From assembly GCA_003612335.1 (NCBI GenBank), contig RAYO01000004.1:184436-248435 (forward strand): DNA of 64,000 nucleotides. The letters run 5' to 3'. A program made the position numbers and the translations under genes. The notes below the pieces were generated by a model. The model worked only from the letters and a program-made list of their open reading frames with translations, was not told the origin of the DNA and made no database searches. Every line of letters begins with the position of its first letter. The stretch's first letter is position 1. Positions 25,846 to 34,055 of this stretch are shown piece after piece. Origin of the DNA: a bacterium 1xD42-67 (lineage in GTDB: Bacteria; Bacillota; Clostridia; Oscillospirales; Oscillospiraceae).

Positions 25846-28800
25846 TCATCTCTTTTGGGCCAGCACCCGGTCCAGGGTCTCGATCAGCTTCTTGATATCG
25901 ATGGGCTTGGCGATATGGCCGTCCATCCCGCTGCGCAGGGCCTCCTGCTTATCCTCCTCGAAGGCGTTGGCAGTCATAGCCAGGATGGGGATCGAGGCCA
26001 GCGCCTTGTCCTTCAGCTGCCGGATGGCCCGAGTCGCCTGATATCCGTCCATCACCGGCATCTGGACGTCCATCAGCACCAGCTGATAGTGGTCCGCACC
26101 GGCCTTGACCAGCATCTCCACAGCCACCTCGCCGTCCTGGGCCACCTCCACAGCAAAGCCGGCCTCCTCCAGGATCGCGGTGGCGATCTCCTGGTTCAGC
26201 TCGTTGTCCTCTGCCAGCAGGATCCGGCCTGTGTGGATGGTCTTGATCGCCTTCCCGGTCTCCTCGGCCTCCTTATCTTTGCTGACGATGGAATGCAGAC
26301 ACCCCCGCAGCTCAGACAGGAACAGAGGCTTGCTGCAAAAGGCGGTGACTCCGGCCTCTCTGGCCTCCTCCTCGATGTCGGACCAGTCGTAGGCGGTGAG
26401 GACGATGATCGGCACGTCCTTTCCCGTCTCCTGCCGGATCCGCCTGGCCACCTCCACACCATTCATATCGGGCAGCAGCCAGTCGATGATATAGACGAAG
26501 TAGTGGTCGTCCCGCATGATGGCCTGCCGGGTGCGCAGGACGGCCTCCTTCCCCGACAGGGTCCACTCCGCCCGCAGGCCGATCTGCTGGAGCATACAGG
26601 ACACGCTGTCGCAGGTATTGAAATCGTCATCCACCACCAGGGCCCGCAGCCCCTTCAGCTCCAGGATGGTCTGGGGCTCCTTCTTTCCCGACCACAGCCG
26701 GAACATGAAGGACACGATGCACTCGGTCCCCACCCCCTGCTTGCTGCGCACCTCGATGGAGCCGTTCATCATATCCACGATGTTCTTGGTGATCGCCATG
26801 CCCAGCCCGGTGCCCTGGATCCCGCTGATGGTGGAGTTGCGCTCCCGCTCGAAGGGCTCGAAGATGTGGGAGACGAACTCCTCGCTCATCCCGATCCCCG
26901 TGTCTTTGATATGGAATTCGTAATTGGCATAGCCGTTGGGGGCCCCAGGCTTCTCCACCACCTTCATGTTCACCATGCCGCCGGCGCCGGTGTACTTCAC
27001 CGCGTTGGACAGCAGATTCAGCAGGACCTGGTTCAGCCGCAGCCTGTCACAGCAGATCTCCTCGTGCTGGATATCCACCGCGTCCATATACAGGTCCAGC
27101 TGTTTGGCGTGGATATCCGCCTGGATGATGTTGCGCAGTCCGTGGAGGATATCGGGCAGGCTGCAGGGCTTCTCCTCCAGATGGATCTTGCCGCTCTCGA
27201 TGTGGCTCATATCCAGGATGTCGTTGATCAGGCTGAGGAGGTGGTTCCCCGAGGTCATGATCTTCTTCAAATACTCCTCCACCTGTTCCCGGCGCTCCAG
27301 ATGGGTGAGTGCCAGGGCAGTGAAGCCGATGATCGCGTTCATAGGGGTCCGGATGTCGTGGGACATATTGGACAGGAAGGTGCTCTTGGCCTTGTTGGCC
27401 CGGTTGGCCTGGGTGAGGGCGCTCTCCAGCAGGGTCTTCTTCTCCATCTCCTTGCGGGTCTCGCCGTCCACATTGCGGAAGCCCAGCACCACGCCCCGGC
27501 TGTCCTTCCAATCCCCGGTGCGCACCGCCTTGAGCTGGAAGAAGAGCATCTCCTCACCGCACATGGTGCGGTAGTTGAAATAGACGATGCTCTCGTTGGT
27601 CAGCTCCTGCTCCAGCTCCTTTCGGGAGAGCAGACGGCGCAGCGTCCCCCGGTCCTCACAGTAGACGCACCGGTCGATATACCGGCCCATGCACTCCTCC
27701 ATCGTCAGTTCGCCGGAAAAGAGGTCCTGCAGGACCCCGTAGGGACATTCATGGACGCGCAGCGTGCCGCCCAGACCAGTGGTCAGATCGAAATAGCACA
27801 CCAGATTGTAGTCCACGCTCAGGGCCTGGACCAGTTCAGCCTGGCGGCGCTCCAGCTCGATCCGCTCCTGCTGCTCCTGCAGCTTCTGGGCCGTATTGTC
27901 CAGCAGGAACCGCTGGAAGAACAGCATGCCGTTCTCCTCCACCAGCTTGAAGTTGCCCAGGACATGGACGATCTCCCCGTCGCTGTGCTGCACCCGATAC
28001 TCCACGCTGGCGCTGTCCCCCACCTTCTCCAGGCTCTTGATGATCTGCTCGATGACCTCCTTGTCCTCGTCCATCACTGAGGGGGCCACCAGGTAGAACC
28101 CGTCGTTCTTCAGCTCCTCCTGGGACTTATAGCCCAGGATCTTCAGCGCCGCCTGGTTGATGCTCAGGATCCGGGAGCCGTCTAGGGTATGGCAGATGAT
28201 CCCACAGTCCAGAGAGGTGAAGATAGACTCCAGCATATCGCTCTTCTGGATGAGCTCCTGTTCATAGGCCCGCTCCCGGGTCACGTCGATGGCCACTCCC
28301 ACCGTCCCCGCCACAGTGCCGTCCAGATCGTACAGAGGGGACTTATATGTGGTGAGGGTCTTCGTCTCTCCGCCGGCCAGGATCCTCTCCTCAGAGACGC
28401 AGGTCTCCTTGCGCTCCATCACGATCCGCTCTGACTCGATACAGGCGGGATCGTCCTGCTCCACGTCCCAGATATAGGCGTGTCCCCGGCCCTGGACCTG
28501 CTCCTTGGTCTTGTTGACCGTCTGGCAGAAGCTGTCGTTCACCTTCTCGTGGATCCCGTCCTTGGTCTTGAACCAGATCAGATCCGGGGTCCCGTTGATG
28601 ACGGCCTCTAAGTAGTGACTGGACTGCCAGCCGTCTTTGCGGATCTTCCACGCCTGCTGCCGCCGCAGGAAGCGGAACTGCAGCTCGGCACCGGACAGAG
28701 GGGCCGGCCAGATGTCTGCCGTCTCACGCAGGATATGGTCCGGGCCCTCCAGCAGCTGCGCGGTCTGTCCCTCCTCTGTCAAAAGGATCAGTTCCGTCTC

Positions 28801-29019
28801 CGGCCCCTTGCCGACGGCCAGCGCCCCCGCCGCCTGTACCGCGTCCATGCCCCGCAGGTCGGCAAAGACCGCGTCGGCCCGTGCCGCCAGTCCTGCCTGG
28901 ATGTCCTCGCTCCAGAAGAACTCATGGGTGAACGCCTCCATAGGGGGCATCTCCTTCAGCGCTTCGAACAGCGCCTGGTCCCGGCTGATGCAGTAGACCC
29001 GCATATGACAATGATACAT
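25846..29019 (-). CDS. Hybrid sensor histidine kinase with two receiver domains
   Basis: A 1057-residue soluble-looking hybrid kinase. Seen in order: an N-terminal region (1-105) resembling a degenerate receiver; a PAS domain (about 115-245); a second PAS (about 255-365); a further PAS-like region (about 380-520); HisKA with the phospho-acceptor in FLSNMSHDIRTPMN (about 550); HATPase with DTGIGM and GTGLGMAI; receiver 1 (about 790-915, Asp in DWLLPDMNG); receiver 2 (about 935-1055, LMDVQMPVMDG). No clear transmembrane helix. ATG 29019 is preferred since GGGAGG then has a 6-base spacing; ATG 29025 abuts it. No DNA-binding output domain, so the output is phospho-relay or protein contact. Monocistronic. 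Confidence 0.93.
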   Translation of the reverse strand: MYHCHMRVYCISRDQALFEALKEMPPMEAFTHEFFWSEDIQAGLAARADAVFADLRGMDAVQAAGALAVGKGPETELILLTEEGQTAQLLEGPDHILRETADIWPAPLSGAELQFRFLRRQQAWKIRKDGWQSSHYLEAVINGTPDLIWFKTKDGIHEKVNDSFCQTVNKTKEQVQGRGHAYIWDVEQDDPACIESERIVMERKETCVSEERILAGGETKTLTTYKSPLYDLDGTVAGTVGVAIDVTRERAYEQELIQKSDMLESIFTSLDCGIICHTLDGSRILSINQAALKILGYKSQEELKNDGFYLVAPSVMDEDKEVIEQIIKSLEKVGDSASVEYRVQHSDGEIVHVLGNFKLVEENGMLFFQRFLLDNTAQKLQEQQERIELERRQAELVQALSVDYNLVCYFDLTTGLGGTLRVHECPYGVLQDLFSGELTMEECMGRYIDRCVYCEDRGTLRRLLSRKELEQELTNESIVYFNYRTMCGEEMLFFQLKAVRTGDWKDSRGVVLGFRNVDGETRKEMEKKTLLESALTQANRANKAKSTFLSNMSHDIRTPMNAIIGFTALALTHLERREQVEEYLKKIMTSGNHLLSLINDILDMSHIESGKIHLEEKPCSLPDILHGLRNIIQADIHAKQLDLYMDAVDIQHEEICCDRLRLNQVLLNLLSNAVKYTGAGGMVNMKVVEKPGAPNGYANYEFHIKDTGIGMSEEFVSHIFEPFERERNSTISGIQGTGLGMAITKNIVDMMNGSIEVRSKQGVGTECIVSFMFRLWSGKKEPQTILELKGLRALVVDDDFNTCDSVSCMLQQIGLRAEWTLSGKEAVLRTRQAIMRDDHYFVYIIDWLLPDMNGVEVARRIRQETGKDVPIIVLTAYDWSDIEEEAREAGVTAFCSKPLFLSELRGCLHSIVSKDKEAEETGKAIKTIHTGRILLAEDNELNQEIATAILEEAGFAVEVAQDGEVAVEMLVKAGADHYQLVLMDVQMPVMDGYQATRAIRQLKDKALASIPILAMTANAFEEDKQEALRSGMDGHIAKPIDIKKLIETLDRVLAQKR

Positions 29020-29145
29020 ACCCATCCTCCCAAACAGGCCGTCGCCCCACGAGGATATTGCCTGTGTGATCTGAAGACTGCGCCGTCCCTCCGGCGGCGC
29101 TATCCCTCCGCCACCGATATGACGACAGCATAAGGGTCCTTTTAT

Positions 29146-29174
29146 ATTGTAACAGTCCTAACAGCATTTGTCTA
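29146..29174 (-). promoter_or_regulatory. Promoter of the hybrid kinase gene
   Basis: Minus strand TAGACA (29169-29174), 17-bp spacer, TACAAT (29146-29151). It implies a 5' leader of about 120 bases. Confidence 0.65.
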
Positions 29175-29253
29175 CTGAATCTTTCTCCAGTTCCTCTCCC
29201 CGATCCACAAGATCTGCCGGTCCGCCCCGCTGACCGTTATGCTCTCAGACGAA

Positions 29254-29286
29254 AGCAGGCCCTCCGCCTCAGCGGAGGGCCTGCTC
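29254..29286 (-). terminator. Terminator after the anti-sigma factor gene
   Basis: AGCAGGCCCTCCGC with its complement around TGAG, a 14-bp stem just past the stop; the downstream T run on the minus strand is short (TTTCG). Confidence 0.65.
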
Positions 29287-29289
29287 TGC

Positions 29290-30108
29290 TCATCCCTCTA
29301 GAACGATCAGGGCCAGAGGCTCTTCTGCCCCGTTGCCGGCCGATAGGTCCTGAAGGACCGCGCCCTGTTCAGCGGCCAGCCGCCCGACCTGATCCAACAC
29401 ATCTGCGGACAGGCCCAGATAGACCGTGCCCCCGCCTGGATAGGGCTGCGCCGCCGTCTCTGGAGGGATCAGCTCCGCTGCTCCGTCAGGAAGGCGGTCC
29501 AGCACCAGCGCGGCCTCTGCACCAGACACTCCAACTCCAGCGAAATACCGCTCCTCCACCGGGGCAGCCTTCTCCATCGTCCCGCCTGCTCCGTCCGTTC
29601 GAGCAGCCCCCGACGCGGCGTAGGCGGCGATCTGGGGGGCGTCCGCCGGCGTTGGATCGATCAGGGATGCGTCCACCCTAGGACCATCCTCCCCCGTCAC
29701 ACCATCCAGCACCTCTGTCGATGCGCCCTGGTCGAAGCTGCGCGCCGCCATTTCCCAGCGCTCCTGTCCTCCGTGCCCGCCGGCGCTGTACAGTCCCACT
29801 GCCAGCACCAGACAGGCAGCCAGCCCAGCCAGGGCCCGGACCTGCGGCCGCCGGAACAGGGGGATCGCTCTCGGGGCGGTCTCCCTCCGGATCCGGTCCA
29901 TCACTCCCTGAGCAAAGCCCTCCGGCGCCGGGACCTCCTCCAGGTCATCGAAGGCGGTTCGGATCGCGGCCAGCCGCGATCCAACTGCCCGGCAGTCCGG
30001 GCAGAGGGCCAGATGCTCCTCCAGCCTCCTCTCTTCCTCCGCTGTCAGAAGTCCGTCCAGCCGGGCGGAGAGGAGCTCATGATATCTGCCGCATGCCAAA
30101 GGCTTCAC
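29290..30108 (-). CDS. Zinc-finger anti-sigma factor
   Basis: A 272-residue anti-sigma factor of the RsiW/ChrR type. Seen: N-terminal ZAS domain (about 5-40) with Cys6, the HLALCPDC motif (His-x3-Cys-x2-Cys), one transmembrane helix near 90-107 (VRALAGLAACLVLAVGLYSAGG), and an Ala/Gly-rich extracytoplasmic region. It overlaps the sigma gene by 4 bp. Expected to hold the ECF sigma at the membrane until a surface or redox signal releases it. The periplasm-side part has no recognisable domain. Confidence 0.9.
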   Translation of the reverse strand: MKPLACGRYHELLSARLDGLLTAEEERRLEEHLALCPDCRAVGSRLAAIRTAFDDLEEVPAPEGFAQGVMDRIRRETAPRAIPLFRRPQVRALAGLAACLVLAVGLYSAGGHGGQERWEMAARSFDQGASTEVLDGVTGEDGPRVDASLIDPTPADAPQIAAYAASGAARTDGAGGTMEKAAPVEERYFAGVGVSGAEAALVLDRLPDGAAELIPPETAAQPYPGGGTVYLGLSADVLDQVGRLAAEQGAVLQDLSAGNGAEEPLALIVLEG

Positions 30109-30716
30109 CCCCTGTCTTGGTCCTTTGTCTGGTTAGACGGCACATATCCAAAAAAGTTCCCATCCTCCAGCAAGATCTTTCGCAGCGCCATCCGGGCCCG
30201 GGCGATCCGGGAGCGCACCGTCCCCAGGTCGATGTCCAGCGTCTGACCGATCTCCTGATAGCTCAGTCCCGACAGCTCCCGCAGCACCAGGATCTGTCTC
30301 TGCCACTCAGACAGCTGCTCCAGCCCCTGGGCCAGGGCCCGCCCCCGCTCCGCCCGCTCCAGCAGACGCTGAGGGTCTCCTTCCCAGTCGGCGGGCTCCA
30401 GCCAGCCGCTGTCCTCGTCATCTAGGGAGACTGCCGGCTCCACCCCCTCCCGCCGCTTTTGTTTTCGGAGATAGTCGATACACAGGTTGGTAGTCAGCCG
30501 GTATATCCAGGTGGAAAAGCTGCTCTCCCCCTGGAAGGAGACCAGCCCCTGCCACGCCTTCACGAAGGCCTCCTGGGCCAGGTCCGCCGCCTCCTCCCGG
30601 TCATCCACCAGGCGCAGCGCCAGAGCGTAGACCCTGTTCTGGTTGTCCAGCACCAGCTGCTCGAAAGCCTCCTGGTCGCCTCGCTTCGCTCGTTCCACCA
30701 GCTCCCGGTCGGCCAC
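30105..30716 (-). CDS. ECF sigma factor (SigW-like)
   Basis: A 203-residue ECF sigma factor. Seen: region 2 (about 8-75: NQNRVYALALRLV, AADLAQEAFVKAWQ, FSTWIYRLTTNLCIDYLRK) and region 4 (about 130-185: LRELSGLSYQEIGQTL, LGTVRSRIARARMALRK). This is a textbook SigW/RpoE-like match, and the gene is coupled to a zinc-finger anti-sigma gene. Typical roles are envelope stress responses. No ECF-type autoregulatory promoter could be recognised upstream. Confidence 0.95.
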   Translation of the reverse strand: MADRELVERAKRGDQEAFEQLVLDNQNRVYALALRLVDDREEAADLAQEAFVKAWQGLVSFQGESSFSTWIYRLTTNLCIDYLRKQKRREGVEPAVSLDDEDSGWLEPADWEGDPQRLLERAERGRALAQGLEQLSEWQRQILVLRELSGLSYQEIGQTLDIDLGTVRSRIARARMALRKILLEDGNFFGYVPSNQTKDQDRG

Positions 30717-30773
30717 GGCTGTCCACCTCCTTCCTCATATCCGGCCCGTCATACAGAGCAGAAGCTCCGCGAT

Positions 30774-31742
30774 TCAGCACAGATCCCGTTTGATCCCCTT
30801 GGTCACCCGGTAGACGTCCTCCAGGGTGGTGATCTTTACGATCTGTTCCTTATAATACCCCGCATGGGGGACCCCCTTCAAATACCAGGCGTACTGTTTC
30901 CGGGCCTCCAGACAGGCGATCTTCTCCCCCTTGTTCTTTGCGGCCATCTCGAACTGACGCACGGCGGTGTCGCACCGTTCCGCCAGCGGGGGCAGCGCGG
31001 GGACAGGCTCGCCGTCCAGGGCGGCCCGGCACTGGGCGAAGAGCCAGGGGTTGCCAAACACGCCCCGGCCGATCATCGCCATGTCCGCCCCGGTGTATTT
31101 CAGGATACGGGGGGCGTCCTCCCCCTTGAACACGTCTCCGTTGGCGATGACGGGGATCTTCACCGCCCGTTTCACCTCCCGGATCCAGTCCCAGTTGGCG
31201 CTCCCGGCGTACATCTGCACCTTGGTCCGGCCGTGGACGGCCACGGCGGCGACCCCCGCCTCCTCCATAGCTTTGGCAAACTCCACGCAGTTGATGGACC
31301 CCTTGTCCCAGCCCAGGCGGAATTTTACTGTCACCGGGCATCTGGCCCCCCGGATCACCGCCTCCGCCACCTTGACGGCCAGGTCCGGATCCCGCATCAG
31401 ACCGGAGCCGTCCCCGGAGTTGGCCACCTTGGGCACGGGACAGCCCATGTTGATGTCGATGAGATCCGCCCCAGAGACCTCGCGGGCGATGGCCGCCCCC
31501 TCCTCCATGCACACTGGGTCGCTGCCGAAGATCTGGGCGGCGGCGGGGGTCTCATCCTCCCCCATCTGCAAAAGGGGGATGGACTTTTTGTCCTGATAGC
31601 ACAGGGCCTTGGCGCTGACCATCTCCGTGCAGGTCAGCCCCGCCCCCTGCTCCCGGCAGATGGTCCGGAATGCCATGTCCGTCACCCCCGCCATGGGGGC
31701 CAAAGCCAGGGGCGTTTCGATCGTGATTCCTCCGATGGTCAT
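30774..31742 (-). CDS. dusB: tRNA dihydrouridine synthase
   Basis: A 322-residue flavoenzyme reducing uridine to dihydrouridine in tRNA D-loops. Seen: the FMN-binding TIM barrel with APMAGVTDMAFR near 15, the catalytic Cys region MGCPVPKV near 105-112, KFRLGWD near 145, VHGRT near 180, IGRGVFGNPW near 235, and the C-terminal helical tRNA-binding domain. Monocistronic between repeats and the ECF sigma gene. The promoter probably lies at 31896-31924, leaving a long leader that contains palindromic repeats. Confidence 0.95.
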   Translation of the reverse strand: MTIGGITIETPLALAPMAGVTDMAFRTICREQGAGLTCTEMVSAKALCYQDKKSIPLLQMGEDETPAAAQIFGSDPVCMEEGAAIAREVSGADLIDINMGCPVPKVANSGDGSGLMRDPDLAVKVAEAVIRGARCPVTVKFRLGWDKGSINCVEFAKAMEEAGVAAVAVHGRTKVQMYAGSANWDWIREVKRAVKIPVIANGDVFKGEDAPRILKYTGADMAMIGRGVFGNPWLFAQCRAALDGEPVPALPPLAERCDTAVRQFEMAAKNKGEKIACLEARKQYAWYLKGVPHAGYYKEQIVKITTLEDVYRVTKGIKRDLC

Positions 31743-31760
31743 TGCCTATCCCTCTCATCG

Positions 31761-31837
31761 TGTAGGGCGCGACGACCTCGGCGCGCCGTAAATTTACAAA
31801 TCCTGATACATGGGGCGCCGGGCCGTCGCCCCCTACA
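31761..31837. repeat. Palindromic intergenic repeat pair, copy 2
   Basis: Two inverted arms, TGTAGGGCGCGACG at the left and the complement of TGTAGGGGGCGACGG at the right, flanking a short AT-rich loop. The left arm differs from the 41.7 kb copy by one base in 27. It lies in the dusB leader. Confidence 0.75.
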
Positions 31838-31860
31838 GCTCTGATCGGGGCGTCCAACCT

Positions 31861-31884
31861 GGGCGGATGATATCCGCCCCTACA
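31861..31884. repeat. Palindromic intergenic repeat, copy 3
   Basis: GGGCGGATGA/TATCCGCCCC plus TACA, nearly identical to the copy at 20801 and to the complement of the copy at 33928. Confidence 0.75.
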
Positions 31885-31895
31885 TAAGTTTCCTC

Positions 31896-31924
31896 ATTGT
31901 ATCATGTCCTTTCCTTGTTGACAA
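31896..31924 (-). promoter_or_regulatory. Promoter of dusB
   Basis: Minus strand TTGTCA (31919-31924), 17-bp spacer, TACAAT (31896-31901). Its -35 box overlaps that of the divergent DUF815 promoter. Confidence 0.6.
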
Positions 31925-31946
31925 GGCCGCTTTTACCCGGTAAAAT
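31918..31946 (+). promoter_or_regulatory. Promoter of the DUF815 ATPase gene
   Basis: TTGACA (31918-31923), 17-bp spacer, TAAAAT (31941-31946), close to consensus. Confidence 0.75.
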
Positions 31947-31975
31947 AGAAAAAACCTCAAACAGGAGAGATCGTC

Positions 31976-33220
31976 ATGGAATTAAACGCATTATACGCCG
32001 CCCTGATGGGGATATCCGCCTATCGGGAGCTGCTGGACCCCCTGATCGGGGTGGCCGGAATGGTGAGGAAGAACAGCGGCCCTGATGTCCGCGTGATGGG
32101 GAATGCCGAGCGGCTGCTGCACTTTTTGAAGCACAAAAGAGGAGAGGACGCCCTGGATTTTTATATCCGGCTGTTCCATTCCCTGCGCCTGGCGGGCTGT
32201 GAGGGGCTGGGGGACTGGCTGTGGGACTATCTGAGGTACAATGAGACTCTGTACTCCCGGCTCATCGACCATGGGAAGTCCGACCCCGCCCTGGAGAACG
32301 CCGCCCGGCGGGACATCGAGACGCTGGTCCTGCTGGCCGAGACCGACTGCGACCGCTTCATCGACGCCATGAAGCCCCTGCTGTCCAACGAGTACGCCCC
32401 GGTACTGGCCGGCCTGCCCCGGTGGCGGGCCGCCGCCCCCTTCGACTTCGACAGTGTCACCCAGTTCTACCGGGACCACGGGGCGGGTCTGTTCGCCAAA
32501 TATCGGGCCTTTTTGTGGGAGGACGGCAGGCTGGTCCCGGTGGCCGACCCGGACTGCCCCAAGCCCGAGGACCTGCTGGGCTACGAGCACCAGCGGGGCC
32601 AGGTGGAACAGAACACCCGGCTGATGATCGCCGGCAGGCAGGCAAACAACGTCCTCCTCTTTGGCGACGGAGGCACCGGCAAGTCGGCCACGGTGAAGTC
32701 CATGCTCTACCTGCCCGACATGGAGGACCTGCGCCTCATCGAGGTGGAGAAAGAGAACCTAACCGGGATGCCCGAGCTCATCCGCTCCCTGGCCGGCCGG
32801 CGGCAGAAGTTCATCCTCTTCATTGACGACCTGGCCTTCGACCAGGACGACAAGACCTACTCCGCCCTGAAGACCATCCTGGAGGGCACCCTGGAAAAGC
32901 GGCCTGTCAACGTGGTCATCTATGCCACCTCCAACCGGCGGCACCTGGTGCGCCAGACCTTCGCCGACCGGGCCGGGGACGAGGTGGACACCTTCGAGAC
33001 CATCTCGGAAAAGACCGCCCTGGCCGAGCGGTTCGGCCTGCGCATCCCCTACCTCACCATGAACAAGGCCGGCTACCTGGCCCTGGTGGACCATCTCGCC
33101 GTCCAGGCGGGGATCTCCATGGACCGGGACGCCCTCCACGCCCAAGCCATGACCTGGGAGATCCGCCACGCCGGGCGGACCCCCAGAGTGGCGCGGCAGT
33201 TCGTGGCAAGTTTAAGTTGA
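31976..33220 (+). CDS. DUF815 AAA-type ATP-binding protein
   Basis: A 414-residue protein. Seen: an N-terminal helical domain (1-195), then an AAA-type ATPase core with Walker A GDGGTGKS near 229-236, Walker B ILFIDDLAFD near 280-289, and sensor-like YATSNRRHL near 315. The conserved set matches DUF815, a family of unknown function common in Clostridia. No membrane segment. It has its own strong promoter, and its last codons contain the -35 box of the TetR promoter. Partners unknown. Confidence 0.88.
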   Translation: MELNALYAALMGISAYRELLDPLIGVAGMVRKNSGPDVRVMGNAERLLHFLKHKRGEDALDFYIRLFHSLRLAGCEGLGDWLWDYLRYNETLYSRLIDHGKSDPALENAARRDIETLVLLAETDCDRFIDAMKPLLSNEYAPVLAGLPRWRAAAPFDFDSVTQFYRDHGAGLFAKYRAFLWEDGRLVPVADPDCPKPEDLLGYEHQRGQVEQNTRLMIAGRQANNVLLFGDGGTGKSATVKSMLYLPDMEDLRLIEVEKENLTGMPELIRSLAGRRQKFILFIDDLAFDQDDKTYSALKTILEGTLEKRPVNVVIYATSNRRHLVRQTFADRAGDEVDTFETISEKTALAERFGLRIPYLTMNKAGYLALVDHLAVQAGISMDRDALHAQAMTWEIRHAGRTPRVARQFVASLS

Positions 33221-33267
33221 CAGCATCCCGGTGTTATGCTAAAATAATACAGACCGTTGGTCTGTAT
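33217..33267 (+). promoter_or_regulatory. Promoter and operator of the TetR gene
   Basis: TTGACA (33217-33222), 17-bp spacer, TAAAAT (33240-33245), then directly a perfect palindrome with half-sites ATACAGACC and GGTCTGTAT separated by 3 bases (33247-33267). The operator covers the start of transcription, fitting autorepression by the TetR protein. Confidence 0.8.
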
Positions 33268-33285
33268 CTGGAGAGGAGGGCCGCC

Positions 33286-33921
33286 ATGGCCCGGAACAAG
33301 CACCCGGAGCAGACAATAACCCGCATCCTGGACACCGCGTCCGCCCTTTTTTTCCAAAAGGGTTATGACAAAACCACCCTTCAGGACATTATTGATGCCA
33401 CAAAGCTGTCCAAGGGGGCTATCTACCACCACTTCGCCTCCAAGGAGGCCATCCTCATCGCTGTGGTGGACCGGATGGGGGAGTACAACAGCACTGTTCT
33501 GGCTGAAATTCGGGACAAAAAGGGCCTCGCTGGGGCGGAGAAGCTGCGGGAGCTGTTCCGCGCCTCCCTGACCCTGTCCTTCCAAGGCAAGATCCTGCAC
33601 ATGCTGCCCTTCCTCATCGAAAATCCCAAGTTCATGGCCCTGCAGATGCAGAGCATCCTGAGGGAGGCCGCTCCCAACTATGTCCTCCCCATCCTGCGGG
33701 AGGGCATCGCCGACGGCTCCATCCGGACCGATCACCCAGAGGAGCTGTCTGAGGTCCTGCTGATCCTGTCCGACCTGTGGCTCCACCCCATCCTCCGCCC
33801 CAGCACGCCGGAACAGGTCCGGGCCCGGTGCGCCTTCTTCAACCAATTCACCCGGCAGTATGGCTTCGAGCTGCTGGACGCGGACCTGATCGAAGCGATG
33901 GCGGAGTTCTGCCGGGGCTGA
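33286..33921 (+). CDS. TetR/AcrR family transcriptional repressor
   Basis: A 211-residue regulator. Seen: the N-terminal TetR helix-turn-helix (about 8-58, ALFFQKGYDKTTLQDIIDA and KGAIYHHFASKE) and a helical ligand-binding C-terminal domain. ATG 33286 follows GAGAGGAGG. The next gene is an MFS exporter with a different palindrome just before it, so the protein probably represses itself and the exporter and is released by a drug-like ligand. Confidence 0.95.
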   Translation: MARNKHPEQTITRILDTASALFFQKGYDKTTLQDIIDATKLSKGAIYHHFASKEAILIAVVDRMGEYNSTVLAEIRDKKGLAGAEKLRELFRASLTLSFQGKILHMLPFLIENPKFMALQMQSILREAAPNYVLPILREGIADGSIRTDHPEELSEVLLILSDLWLHPILRPSTPEQVRARCAFFNQFTRQYGFELLDADLIEAMAEFCRG

Positions 33922-33927
33922 TGTTTC

Positions 33928-34005
33928 TGTAGGGGCGGATATCATCCGCCCGAAGAACTGCACAGCGCGTTTCGCTAAAACGGGCGGGTAATACCCGCCC
34001 ATACA
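33928..34005. repeat. Palindromic intergenic repeat pair, copy 4
   Basis: TGTAGGGGCGGATATCATCC at the left, and GGGCGGGTAATACCCGCCC followed by ATACA at the right, forming an inverted pair between tetR and the MFS gene. Confidence 0.75.
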
Positions 34006-34018
34006 CAGCCTCAAAAAC

Positions 34019-34035
34019 AAACCGACGGTCGGTTT
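34019..34035 (+). promoter_or_regulatory. Operator-like palindrome before the MFS gene
   Basis: AAACCGAC-G-GTCGGTTT, 8-bp perfect arms, immediately before the ribosome-binding site of the MFS gene. The form is typical of TetR-family operators but differs from the tetR operator in half-site and spacing. Confidence 0.65.
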
Positions 34036-34055
34036 AATTCGAAAGGAGCATCCCT

